This document shows, piece after piece, positions 17,533 through 25,125 of a stretch of 52,422 bases of DNA. Origin of the DNA: Fidelibacterota bacterium (GTDB taxonomy: Bacteria > Fidelibacterota > Fidelibacteria > Fidelibacterales > Fidelibacteraceae); NCBI GenBank assembly GCA_018400915.1, contig JAGYLW010000002.1:1-52422 (forward strand), written 5' to 3'. Both the position numbers and the translations under genes were made by a program. Numbering within the stretch: the stretch's first letter is position 1; each line of letters starts with the position of its first letter. The notes below the pieces were generated by a model, which was not told the DNA's origin, searched no databases, and saw only the letters and a list, made by a program, of their open reading frames with translations.

Positions 17533-18105
17533 TTATGCGGCTTGTAAATGACTGACCAGGATCCGTATCCCGATGGCGATCAGGATCAGGCCTCCGAGGA
17601 TCTCAACTTTCCGGCCGAAAAACCTATGCAGGACATGACCGGCCTTTACGCCGGTCATGGAGAACACAAGGGTGACCAGGGCAATGATCAGGGATGCGCG
17701 CAGGATGCGCACCTCCAGCAGAGCGAAACTCAATCCGACCGCCAGGGCGTCAATGCTTGTTGCAACGGAAAGAAGCAAAAGCCGGCGCAGATCGATGGCT
17801 TCCGGGTCGATGAGTTCACACCGGTCTTCACTGCTGAACGCTTCCCGTATCATCTTTCCCCCGATAAAAACCAGCAGTCCGAACGCAACAAAATGGTCAA
17901 AGGCTTCAATGTATCCCGAAAAGGCACTGCCGGCCAGAAAGCCCAGTAAGGTCATTCCGCCCTGAAAAACGGCAAAGGCGGCGGCGACCCAGAGCATGAC
18001 TTTCAGGCTGAATGTGCGGAGGCCGCAGCCGTATGAGATTGAGACCGCAAAGGCATCCATCGCCAGGCCGACGGCAATTCCCAGTACTGTGAGCGTTGAA
18101 AGCAT
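17533..18105 (-). CDS. mntP: Manganese efflux pump MntP
   Basis: A 190-residue inner-membrane protein with six membrane segments and the duplicated acidic motif of the MntP/YebN family: AMDAFAVSISYG near residue 17 and SIDALAVGLSFA near 118. These Asp residues are needed for Mn(II) export in characterised members. The start at 18105 (MLSTLTVLGIA) is chosen because homology begins there; an upstream in-frame start at 18264 would add a 53-residue extension without family resemblance. No yybP-ykoY manganese riboswitch was recognised in the 198 bp upstream. Confidence 0.9.
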   Translation of the reverse strand: MLSTLTVLGIAVGLAMDAFAVSISYGCGLRTFSLKVMLWVAAAFAVFQGGMTLLGFLAGSAFSGYIEAFDHFVAFGLLVFIGGKMIREAFSSEDRCELIDPEAIDLRRLLLLSVATSIDALAVGLSFALLEVRILRASLIIALVTLVFSMTGVKAGHVLHRFFGRKVEILGGLILIAIGIRILVSHLQAA

Positions 18106-18303
18106 GATCCGTGCATCCCGTACGTTTTTTTCAGCGTCTGAAATGTAAGGACTTATCCCGACAAGTAAAAACAAATAAGCGGCGGGGATCTCCGTATTCT
18201 TTCCGTTCAACGCTGCTGCGGCCTTTGCAGGCTTCCCGGCACCGGATGCTTGTATTTTCCGCAAAAAGTTTTTATTCTTTCATACCATTAACGTGAGGTG
18301 CAT

Positions 18304-19443
18304 ATGCAATACAGAGATTTCGGGCGTACCGGCGTAACGCTTTCCGCACTGGGTATGGGCTGCATGCGCCTTCCCGTGACCGGCAATGATCCGGAACGGA
18401 TCAATGCACCGGAGGCGATCTCCCTCATACGCCGCGCCATCGACGGCGGGGTGAACTACATCGACACCGCCTGGGGCTATCACGGCGGCAACAGCGAGCC
18501 GCTGGTCGCAAAGGCCCTGAAGGACGGATACCGGGAAAAGGTGTACCTTGCCACCAAACTGCCCTGCTACCTGGTCAACAAACGCGAAGACATGGACGAC
18601 TATCTCAACCGGCAGCTTAAGCGTCTGGAAACGGATCATATTGATTTCTATTTACTGCACGCCCTGAATGCAAAGACCTGGAAAACCGTCCGGGATAACG
18701 GGATATTCGCATTTATTGAGAAGGCACGGAAGGAAGGAAAGATCCGCTTTATCGGTTTTTCCTTCCACGATGACTATCCCGTATTTGAAGAGATCCTTAC
18801 TTCCTTCGACTGGGATCTCTGCCAGATCCAGTACAATATCATCGACGAGGAATTTCAGGCGGGACAAAAAGGATTACGGCTCGCGGATTCCCGCGGGATC
18901 GGGGTGGTGATCATGGAGCCCCTGCGCGGCGGCGGACTGACGAACAATATCCCGGACAACATCCGGAGGGCCTGGAAGGTCCTGAAACCCGAGCGCTCGC
19001 CGGCGGACTGGTGCCTGAGCTGGCTGTGGGACCAGCCGGAGGTGGGCGTCGTGCTGAGCGGGATGACGAAGCCGGAACATGTGGAGGAAAATCTGAAGAT
19101 CGCGGACCGCTCCGGTGTGCATACGCTGAAAAAATTTCAGAAGGACCATATCAAAAAGATCCGGGACATGTACCACAACCGCACGATCATCAACTGCACC
19201 GGCTGCGGCTACTGTATGCCCTGTCCCCACGGTGTGGATATTCCCAACAGTTTCCAGTACCTGAATCTTGCTTCAATGATCAATAACTGGAACGAGGGCC
19301 GGCGCCTCTATCAGCTGCTGGTTGTTGACAAGGGGAAAGCGGCTTCCCAATGCGTTGAATGCGGTGAGTGCCTGGAAAAATGTCCGCAGCATCTTCCCAT
19401 CCCCGAAACCCTGAAAACGGTCGTACAAAAACTCGAGTCCTGA
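18304..19443 (+). CDS. Aldo/keto reductase with C-terminal 4Fe-4S ferredoxin domain
   Basis: A 379-residue two-domain oxidoreductase. The barrel (about 1-275) has the AKR motifs (DTAWGYHGGNSE, ATKLPC, YLLHALN). The C-terminal part carries two cysteine clusters, CTGCGYCMPCPHGVDIP (near 300) and CVECGECLEKCPQHLPIP (near 355), typical of two [4Fe-4S] centres. This architecture occurs in many anaerobes, where iron-sulfur centres may feed electrons to the reductase; the substrate is unknown. ATG at 18304 is preferred over GTG at 18298 because GAGG lies 5 bases before it. Confidence 0.9.
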   Translation: MQYRDFGRTGVTLSALGMGCMRLPVTGNDPERINAPEAISLIRRAIDGGVNYIDTAWGYHGGNSEPLVAKALKDGYREKVYLATKLPCYLVNKREDMDDYLNRQLKRLETDHIDFYLLHALNAKTWKTVRDNGIFAFIEKARKEGKIRFIGFSFHDDYPVFEEILTSFDWDLCQIQYNIIDEEFQAGQKGLRLADSRGIGVVIMEPLRGGGLTNNIPDNIRRAWKVLKPERSPADWCLSWLWDQPEVGVVLSGMTKPEHVEENLKIADRSGVHTLKKFQKDHIKKIRDMYHNRTIINCTGCGYCMPCPHGVDIPNSFQYLNLASMINNWNEGRRLYQLLVVDKGKAASQCVECGECLEKCPQHLPIPETLKTVVQKLES

Positions 19444-19474
19444 TCAGAAGCCCGGGACGCTGCCTGCTTTTTAT

Positions 19475-20473
19475 TTACGGCTGTGCTTTTGTCTTTTTAT
19501 CGCTTTCGATCTCATTCTCGTCCCCGGTGTTCAGCCTTCCGCTGAAACCGGATACCACGGCCTTCCGGCCGACAATGGAATCCGAAAGCCGGACGCCTTC
19601 CAGTCTTGCCCCTTCAAAGATCATGGAGTTGGTGATCTCCGAATTCTTTATAGTCACGTTTTTGCCGATCGCGACATCCGGACCGATCGCGGAATTTTCG
19701 ATCCTGCTTCCCTCGTCGATATATACCGGATCCTGAAGGGTGCAGTTGACGCACTCGCCCCTATTCCCGCTGCGCCTGCTCAGAATGAAACGGTTGGTGG
19801 ACAAAAGCGTGCCGGGTTTGCCGCAATCGTACCAGTCGTTGATCGGCATCGCCCTGAAACGCTCGCCGTCTTTCATCATGATCGCGAGCGCATCGGTCAG
19901 CTGGAATTCACCCCGTGTGCGGATCCCTTTGTCGATAAGTTCCTCGATCGCGGCCTTCAAACGGCGCTGGCTTTTGAGGAAATAGGCGCCGGCGATGGCA
20001 AGATCGCTTTGCGGGTGCTCGGGTTTTTCCACCATGCCCGTGATAAAACCCTCCCTGTCCGTTTCCACGATCCCGAAACGGGAAGGATCTTCCACTCTGA
20101 CCACGGCAATAATGTTTTCGTTGCTGTCCTGAAAGCGACGGAGGTCCATATCAATGATCGTGTCTCCCAGAATGATAAGCGCCGGCTCATCCCGGTCTTC
20201 CAGTCCCATAAGGACGGCATGTGCCAGTCCCTCCATCTTTTCCTGAACAAAAAACCGGCAGCGGCCGGGATAATGTTCTTCAAAATGGTCAATGACCGTT
20301 GCTTTCTGGTAACCGACGATCACGGACAGTTCGTTAAAACCGGATTCAAAAAGCGCCCCGGCAATATGCTCCAGAATGGGTTTCCCGGCAACGGGCACCA
20401 TGACCTTGGGCCGGTTAAAAGTATGGGGACGAAGACGTTTGCCGATTCCGGCGGCGGGAATGATCGCTTTCAT
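19475..20473 (-). CDS. Sugar-phosphate nucleotidyltransferase
   Basis: A 332-residue enzyme that activates a sugar phosphate to NDP-sugar. It starts with the nucleotide-binding signature AAGIGKRLRPHTFNRPKVM (about 7-25), has the metal Asp in ILGDTIID (near 108), and VEKPEHP (near 149). The C-terminal part (from about 245) has hexapeptide repeats (YIDEGSRIENSAIGPDVAIG, NVTIKNSEI) forming a left-handed beta helix. The sugar could be glucose (UTP or dTTP), mannose (GTP) or GlcNAc-1-P. Starts inside the stop of the permease gene (ATGA) with AAAGGAA upstream. Confidence 0.85.
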   Translation of the reverse strand: MKAIIPAAGIGKRLRPHTFNRPKVMVPVAGKPILEHIAGALFESGFNELSVIVGYQKATVIDHFEEHYPGRCRFFVQEKMEGLAHAVLMGLEDRDEPALIILGDTIIDMDLRRFQDSNENIIAVVRVEDPSRFGIVETDREGFITGMVEKPEHPQSDLAIAGAYFLKSQRRLKAAIEELIDKGIRTRGEFQLTDALAIMMKDGERFRAMPINDWYDCGKPGTLLSTNRFILSRRSGNRGECVNCTLQDPVYIDEGSRIENSAIGPDVAIGKNVTIKNSEITNSMIFEGARLEGVRLSDSIVGRKAVVSGFSGRLNTGDENEIESDKKTKAQP

Positions 20474-21741
20474 AGGATTCCTTTGACGTTATAACCTGAA
20501 TGCTTAACGGCTGCTTTTATTGCTTCCTTCTCGGGTGTACCGCTTACACGGGCGGTACCCGCCTCCAAATTTACGTCAACGGCGGTCACTCCGTCAAGGG
20601 AAGAAAGCCCTTTTTCCACATTCATCACGCAATGCTGACAGCTCATGCCCTCGATCATGACAAGGTATCCGCCGCCGCGGCCTTCCGTTGCGGGGGCCTC
20701 GCAGGAATCCTTCTCTGAAGGTTTTCCCTGAAGGCGTTTGACCATTTTGTTCAGAAGCGTATAGATGATAAGGAGGGCAAGTATGATCGCAGATACGGTC
20801 TTCAGCCACACCGGAAGCATCTGATGCTGATGATCTCCGGACATATAGACGCCGAACCAGGAAGCGGGAAGAAACTGGTCAAGAAGAATACCGCCGCCGA
20901 AAGCGCCCAGAAGGATCGTTGCCAGATATACGGCCAGTGAGCGTTTCCCGAGCGTATTGCCGATCACGGAGATCGTAGCGGCATTGGTCGCGGGACCGGC
21001 CATGAGAAAAACCAGGGCGGCACCCGGAGAGAGGCCCTTCATAAGCAGGGCGGCCGCAATGGGCACGGAGCCCGTTGCGCAGACGTAGAGCGGGACCGAG
21101 ACCGCCAGCATCACCAGCATGGACAAATAGGGATTCGAAAGATACTGCAGAAAGAAATCATCGGGAAGCAACACCGAGATCAGGCCCGCGATCAGGATAC
21201 CGATCACCAGCCACTTTGCGATATCGGCCATAAAATCGATAAATGCATATCTCAGCATGGCCGGAACCTTTTTCCAGCCCCGGGGATACGCTTCTGCCTT
21301 TGTATTTGCATAGGGATGCGGTTTTTCACCCTCAACGAGATTGCTTGCGACACCCCCGAAAAGGCCCGTGACAAACGCCAGCAGCGGCCGGATAATCGCG
21401 AAGGGCAGCCCCAGTAAAGAGTAGGTGACCATAATGGAATCCACCCCTGTCTGCGGGGTGGAGATCAGGAAGGACTGCGCGGCGCCTTTGGAGGCCCCGT
21501 TGCGGTACAGACTGACACCGGTGGGGATCACCCCGCAGGAACACAGCGGCAGGGGCACTCCGAGAAGGGAGGCATAAAACACGGACCGCAGGTCCGCCCC
21601 GCCAAGATAGTGCTTCAGGCGCCCCGGCCGGAAACTGTATTTCAGGATTCCGGCGATCAGGAAACCCAGTAAAAGGTAGGGTGCCATCTCCAGAAGCAGA
21701 CGGTATATCTCAACAAAATATGATCTTATGAACTGCATCAT
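20470..21741 (-). CDS. SO_0444-type Cu/Zn efflux permease with fused HMA domain
   Basis: A 423-residue membrane protein of the UPF0718/DUF318 permease family, with about eight membrane segments and the metal-site motif PLCSCGVIPTGVSLYRNGAS; PQTGVDS follows. A C-terminal heavy-metal-associated domain carries GMSCQHC (about 362-368). Related fusions are assigned to copper/zinc efflux; the HMA domain probably delivers or senses the metal. The start at 21741 has GAGGA 7 bases upstream; an alternative at 21765 overlaps the MATE stop by ATGA and would add 8 residues. Next to a MATE pump and a nucleotidyltransferase in a coupled operon. Confidence 0.85.
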   Translation of the reverse strand: MMQFIRSYFVEIYRLLLEMAPYLLLGFLIAGILKYSFRPGRLKHYLGGADLRSVFYASLLGVPLPLCSCGVIPTGVSLYRNGASKGAAQSFLISTPQTGVDSIMVTYSLLGLPFAIIRPLLAFVTGLFGGVASNLVEGEKPHPYANTKAEAYPRGWKKVPAMLRYAFIDFMADIAKWLVIGILIAGLISVLLPDDFFLQYLSNPYLSMLVMLAVSVPLYVCATGSVPIAAALLMKGLSPGAALVFLMAGPATNAATISVIGNTLGKRSLAVYLATILLGAFGGGILLDQFLPASWFGVYMSGDHQHQMLPVWLKTVSAIILALLIIYTLLNKMVKRLQGKPSEKDSCEAPATEGRGGGYLVMIEGMSCQHCVMNVEKGLSSLDGVTAVDVNLEAGTARVSGTPEKEAIKAAVKHSGYNVKGIL

Positions 21742-21761
21742 GCTCCATTCCTCTATTTCCG

Positions 21762-23225
21762 TCATTGAACGCCTGGAGAATGCTTTGTTCCGGAAAATGC
21801 CGGTTCTTTTTCCGGCGTGCCGAGGCCGGCAACGCCCGGTTTTTTCTCTATCATATGTATCTCCTTCCACTTTCCGCCCCGGTAGCGCAAATAGAACACG
21901 ACGGAAAAAAGGAAAAAGACCGACACGACCACCACCCAGGCGGCCTCTGCGGACATGTTCAGGACCTTCAGCACAAAAACAAGTCCGGCAACCATAAGGT
22001 AATGCAGAACGACGGAGGCCATCATGGACCAGCGGGTGTCGCCGGCGCCGCGCAGCGCACCGATAAAGGTGGCGATCGCCGCTTCGATCACGACATAAAT
22101 GGAGGCCACCCGCAGCATAAAAACGGCAGTCGGGACCGCTTCATCGAAGACCGTGCTGCTCCCCGCGGGCCGGAAGACCATTGCCAGATGCTCCGGGAAA
22201 AAGACAAAAAGCACAAGGACAACCGAGGAATAGACCGCCCCGGTCTTCAGACCGGACATGATCGCCCGGTTCGCGGTATGAACATCGCCGGACCCCATAT
22301 AGCGGCCCACCAGGCTGGTCACCGCCACCTCGATGCCGATCAGCGGCACGTAAGAGACCATGTCCCAGTTGAACATGATCGTCGTGGCCGTGGCGGTGAC
22401 ACTTCCCATGGAATGAAAGATCAGGATCATCAGGTTGAACGCAAAAAAGGTAAGGATAAATTCCAGTCCCGCCGGATATCCGTAATACAGCAGTTTTTTC
22501 ATGATCTTTCCCGAAAAACGGAATGCCCGCATGACGGCGAATTCACGGCGGTTTTCCCTGCTGAAATAGGATACCGCCAGAATAAGCACCCCAAAGATAC
22601 CGCCGATGATCGTTCCGTATGCGGCTCCCCGTATTCCCATTGCCGGGAATCCCAGTTTCCCGAATATCAGTACATAATTCACCCCCACATTGATGATCAT
22701 GGAGCCGATGCCGGCGAACATCACGATACGCGTCCGTCCGATACCGGAGAAATATGAGGAAAGGGCCATGCGGAAGAGACCGGCAAGCGTCCCGTAGATC
22801 AGAATATTGAAATACACCCGCTGTGCCTCTATCTGCTGTGCGGGAAGTTCCATGACAATGAAGAATCTCTCCGCCAGGGGTCTGAGAAGCAAAATGACCG
22901 GATAAGCCGCCAGGGCGATCAGAAAAGCCTGCGTGGTGACCCGGGGACATGTGCCTTTTCTTCCGGCGCCCAGGTACTGGGCCACAAGGGCGGTCGAATA
23001 CCCGATCAGCCCCATAAAAAAGGTCATCATCATCATGGCGGTCATCCCGCCGCCCATGGCGGCGTTCATGATCTCGGGCCCCAGGCGTGACAGGAACATG
23101 CGGTCTGTGAATGTCATGACCATGTCGCAGGCGTAGGAAATGACCATGGGAAGGGCGATCGCGAGCATCTCGCGGATGCCCCCGGGTTCATTTTTTCCTG
23201 GATGTATTCTTATTGCATTGTCCAT
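21762..23225 (-). CDS. MATE family efflux protein
   Basis: A 487-residue inner-membrane antiporter with about twelve membrane segments in two similar halves. The sequence begins with a polar stretch and then IALPMVISYACDMVMTFTDR, the usual MATE helix 1, and has the ALRGAGDTRWSM motif in the second half (near 397). The family exports cationic drugs or metabolites using Na+ or H+ gradients. The cargo is unknown. It is the first gene of the three-gene operon; the Shine-Dalgarno is weak. The last 40 residues are polar and not conserved in the family. Confidence 0.88.
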   Translation of the reverse strand: MDNAIRIHPGKNEPGGIREMLAIALPMVISYACDMVMTFTDRMFLSRLGPEIMNAAMGGGMTAMMMMTFFMGLIGYSTALVAQYLGAGRKGTCPRVTTQAFLIALAAYPVILLLRPLAERFFIVMELPAQQIEAQRVYFNILIYGTLAGLFRMALSSYFSGIGRTRIVMFAGIGSMIINVGVNYVLIFGKLGFPAMGIRGAAYGTIIGGIFGVLILAVSYFSRENRREFAVMRAFRFSGKIMKKLLYYGYPAGLEFILTFFAFNLMILIFHSMGSVTATATTIMFNWDMVSYVPLIGIEVAVTSLVGRYMGSGDVHTANRAIMSGLKTGAVYSSVVLVLFVFFPEHLAMVFRPAGSSTVFDEAVPTAVFMLRVASIYVVIEAAIATFIGALRGAGDTRWSMMASVVLHYLMVAGLVFVLKVLNMSAEAAWVVVVSVFFLFSVVFYLRYRGGKWKEIHMIEKKPGVAGLGTPEKEPAFSGTKHSPGVQ

Positions 23226-23274
23226 TTACCGGCCTTAAGCAAATGATCGGAAATACCCGTGCCCTTTTCTTATG

Positions 23275-23307
23275 AAAAAAACCCGGCCCGGCAGGAAAAG
23301 AGCCGGG
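23275..23307 (-). terminator. Rho-independent terminator for the nucleosidase/ACT-like operon
   Basis: Read on the minus strand, CCCGGC (23307-23302) pairs with GCCGGG (23287-23282), followed by seven T (23281-23275). It lies downstream of the small ACT-like gene and upstream of the MATE gene. A second small stem, CCGTAT/ATACGG, sits at about 23323-23341. Confidence 0.7.
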
Positions 23308-23372
23308 AGCTTTCATCTGCCCCGTATCCTTCAAATACGGTTACGATGCAGCTGATGTTTTTTTCGTTATAA

Positions 23373-23636
23373 TTACCTGTCCGGATGGTCCAGCTCGACG
23401 ATCCGGGATTCAACACCGGGAATAAGCTCCACTTTCCGTGCCAGTTCCGCATTGTCCTTGTCGCTGCCGCAAAGCTCTAAAAACAGCAGTCCGCTTTCCG
23501 AACAGTCTTCCATCACGCCGGAGTGAAGTCCGAGGCGGGTTTTAATGAGGCAGCCCCAGGCGGTGAGCACTTTCTGCAGTTTTACGGCGGCCTCCTTGCG
23601 TTTCCCGACCAGGACCAGTAAAACGGTCTTTTTCAT
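23373..23636 (-). CDS. Small TM1266-like (ACT/ferredoxin-fold) protein
   Basis: An 87-residue protein. The start MKKTVLLVLVGKRKEAAVKL at 23636 is set by GGGAG 7 bases upstream. Its pattern (beta strand, helix with KLQKVLTAWG, then IKTRLGLHSG, FLELCG and KVELIPGVES) resembles the TM1266 group of ACT-like proteins, named iron-only hydrogenase system regulators. That name is by resemblance only: no hydrogenase gene is in view. It starts 13 bp after the nucleosidase gene and ends before a clear terminator, so the two genes form one unit. Confidence 0.6.
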   Translation of the reverse strand: MKKTVLLVLVGKRKEAAVKLQKVLTAWGCLIKTRLGLHSGVMEDCSESGLLFLELCGSDKDNAELARKVELIPGVESRIVELDHPDR

Positions 23637-23649
23637 GACGATCTCCCTG

Positions 23650-24240
23650 TTATGACATTTTAATAAACCGTTCAAGGCATATTTCCGTCAGCTGTTTTAC
23701 CGCCGGCTGCAGGGTGGCGGCAAAGCGCGCCTCCGTTGCTTCATCCGCGGCATCCGTCGTCACCTTGAGAGCAGACATTTTGATCCCGTTTTGCCGTGCC
23801 GTCTCCGCCAGGGCGAAGCATTCCATATCCACCAACCCCGCACCGCTGCGTTCAAAAAGCTGCCTCCTTTTATTCATATAGACCAAAGGCCTGCTTACCG
23901 TAACGCATTCTGCCGTCTGTCCGCCTTCTTTCAAACAGAGTGTTTCATGCCGGGTAAGCGCTTCGTTATAACAACCGGGGATCTCAAATACCGCGTTGAG
24001 GGAAAGGCCAGGATCAAGCATGCCCGCCGTCCCGATATTCAGCAGGAAGGCGGGATGTGTTCTTTCCATATAGCGGAGCAGCGTACGCTCCGCCATCTTC
24101 GCGCCGATGCCCGTGATCAGGATATCGTGCCCATGGCAACGGTACAATCCCGTATTTTTACTGTATTTTTCGATCCTTCGGGCGTTCAGCGCTGATATCA
24201 GCGGTTCTGCTTCCACAAATAAGGCGACGGCGATCAACAT
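23650..24240 (-). CDS. PNP/UDP phosphorylase-family nucleosidase (MTAN-like)
   Basis: A 196-residue cytoplasmic protein of the nucleoside phosphorylase superfamily. MLIAVALFVEAEPLISAL is the typical first strand; NIGTAGMLDPGLSLNAVFEI matches the glycine-rich binding segment; GLVDMECFALAETARQNG corresponds to the DME ribose-binding motif; KVTTDAADEAT carries the purine-binding Asp. It could be methylthioadenosine/S-adenosylhomocysteine nucleosidase or futalosine hydrolase; it is shorter than usual (about 230). A further in-frame start at 24315 adds a 25-residue basic stretch with no family match, so 24240 is used. Confidence 0.72.
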   Translation of the reverse strand: MLIAVALFVEAEPLISALNARRIEKYSKNTGLYRCHGHDILITGIGAKMAERTLLRYMERTHPAFLLNIGTAGMLDPGLSLNAVFEIPGCYNEALTRHETLCLKEGGQTAECVTVSRPLVYMNKRRQLFERSGAGLVDMECFALAETARQNGIKMSALKVTTDAADEATEARFAATLQPAVKQLTEICLERFIKMS

Positions 24241-24263
24241 ATGCAAATTTAACGCCGCCTGTC

Positions 24264-24292
24264 TTGAAATGGAAGCGTTAAGTCGGTATTTC
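24264..24292 (+). promoter_or_regulatory. Candidate promoter for the outer-membrane operon
   Basis: TTGAAA (24264-24269), 17-bp spacer, TATTTC (24287-24292), in the 90-bp divergent gap before the propeller-like gene. The -10 box is poor. Confidence 0.3.
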
Positions 24293-24330
24293 CTGTTTGG
24301 TATTCCGGTCTTCATCCGCTAAATTTTCAT

Positions 24331-25125
24331 ATGAAGCGTCTAAAGACCGTGTTGTATTTTTTTCTGCTGGCCGGCATGGCCGCCGGGCAGGTCCCCGATA
24401 CGCTGCTGATCGCTCCCTGCGATGAGGCGACGCTCAGTCCCTTCGGCGATATCTTCACCTTGTCGCGTTCCGGCGGCATCCTGCGGCGCTATCAGAACGG
24501 CAAACTGCTGAATACTTATTCCGGAAGCCGTTCGGCGGATAAGTTCATCCTGCAGGATCCCGTCAGGCCCGTTTCCGAAGGAGCGGATAAGATCTATGTG
24601 CTCGACGCCGCCAACAACCACGTCCTTGTCTGGGACCGTTTCCTGAATCTTCATTCGCTTACACCACTGCACCGGGATATTGTTTCAGCAGCGGACTTTA
24701 CGGTCAATTCCGAAAGCGAATGGCTGATCTATGACGATTATCATCAGGTGATCCTGCAGGTCTTCCCGAATGAGCATTATTCGCACCCCTGGGGAGACCG
24801 GAACGTGTCGGGAAACGTCGGCCTTTACCGCATTGACCAGTACATACTCCTGTATCTGAAAGACCTTCAGCAGCTTCGCATTGCAAACAACAACGGTACG
24901 ACCCTCGCTGAATATCCCCTGCCCGATTCCCTTGACGTCCACCGGGTCTTTCCGCTGGGCCTGCACGTTTTCGGGCTTTCATGCGGCGGCGGAACCTATA
25001 TATGGGAACCCCGGAAAGCACGCTGCCGTTACCTCAGTGATCTTCCGGACCCCGTCTTTATGCAGCGGGAAGGAGACCGTTATTTGCTGATCAACCGCCA
25101 AGGCCTTGTGATCCGTATCCCATGA
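24331..25125 (+). CDS. Secreted propeller-like protein of unknown function
   Basis: A 264-residue protein with a cleavable signal peptide (hydrophobic 6-18, GMAAGQ cleavage region). The mature part has evenly spaced short beta-strand motifs such as GDIFTLSRSGGILRRY, DKIYVLDAANNHVLVWDR and EWLIYDDYHQVILQV, suggesting a beta-propeller of four to six short blades. I do not recognise a named family. It is the first gene of a tightly coupled operon: its TGA overlaps the start of the big barrel gene (ATGA). Periplasmic location and a role with the two barrel proteins are inferred from signal peptide and coupling. Confidence 0.65.
   Translation: MKRLKTVLYFFLLAGMAAGQVPDTLLIAPCDEATLSPFGDIFTLSRSGGILRRYQNGKLLNTYSGSRSADKFILQDPVRPVSEGADKIYVLDAANNHVLVWDRFLNLHSLTPLHRDIVSAADFTVNSESEWLIYDDYHQVILQVFPNEHYSHPWGDRNVSGNVGLYRIDQYILLYLKDLQQLRIANNNGTTLAEYPLPDSLDVHRVFPLGLHVFGLSCGGGTYIWEPRKARCRYLSDLPDPVFMQREGDRYLLINRQGLVIRIP

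Noticed and set aside
18106-18303. Possible yybP-ykoY manganese riboswitch upstream of mntP
   Set aside because: The gap was read on the minus strand; conserved riboswitch loops were not found. GC-rich stems there are not in the right arrangement.
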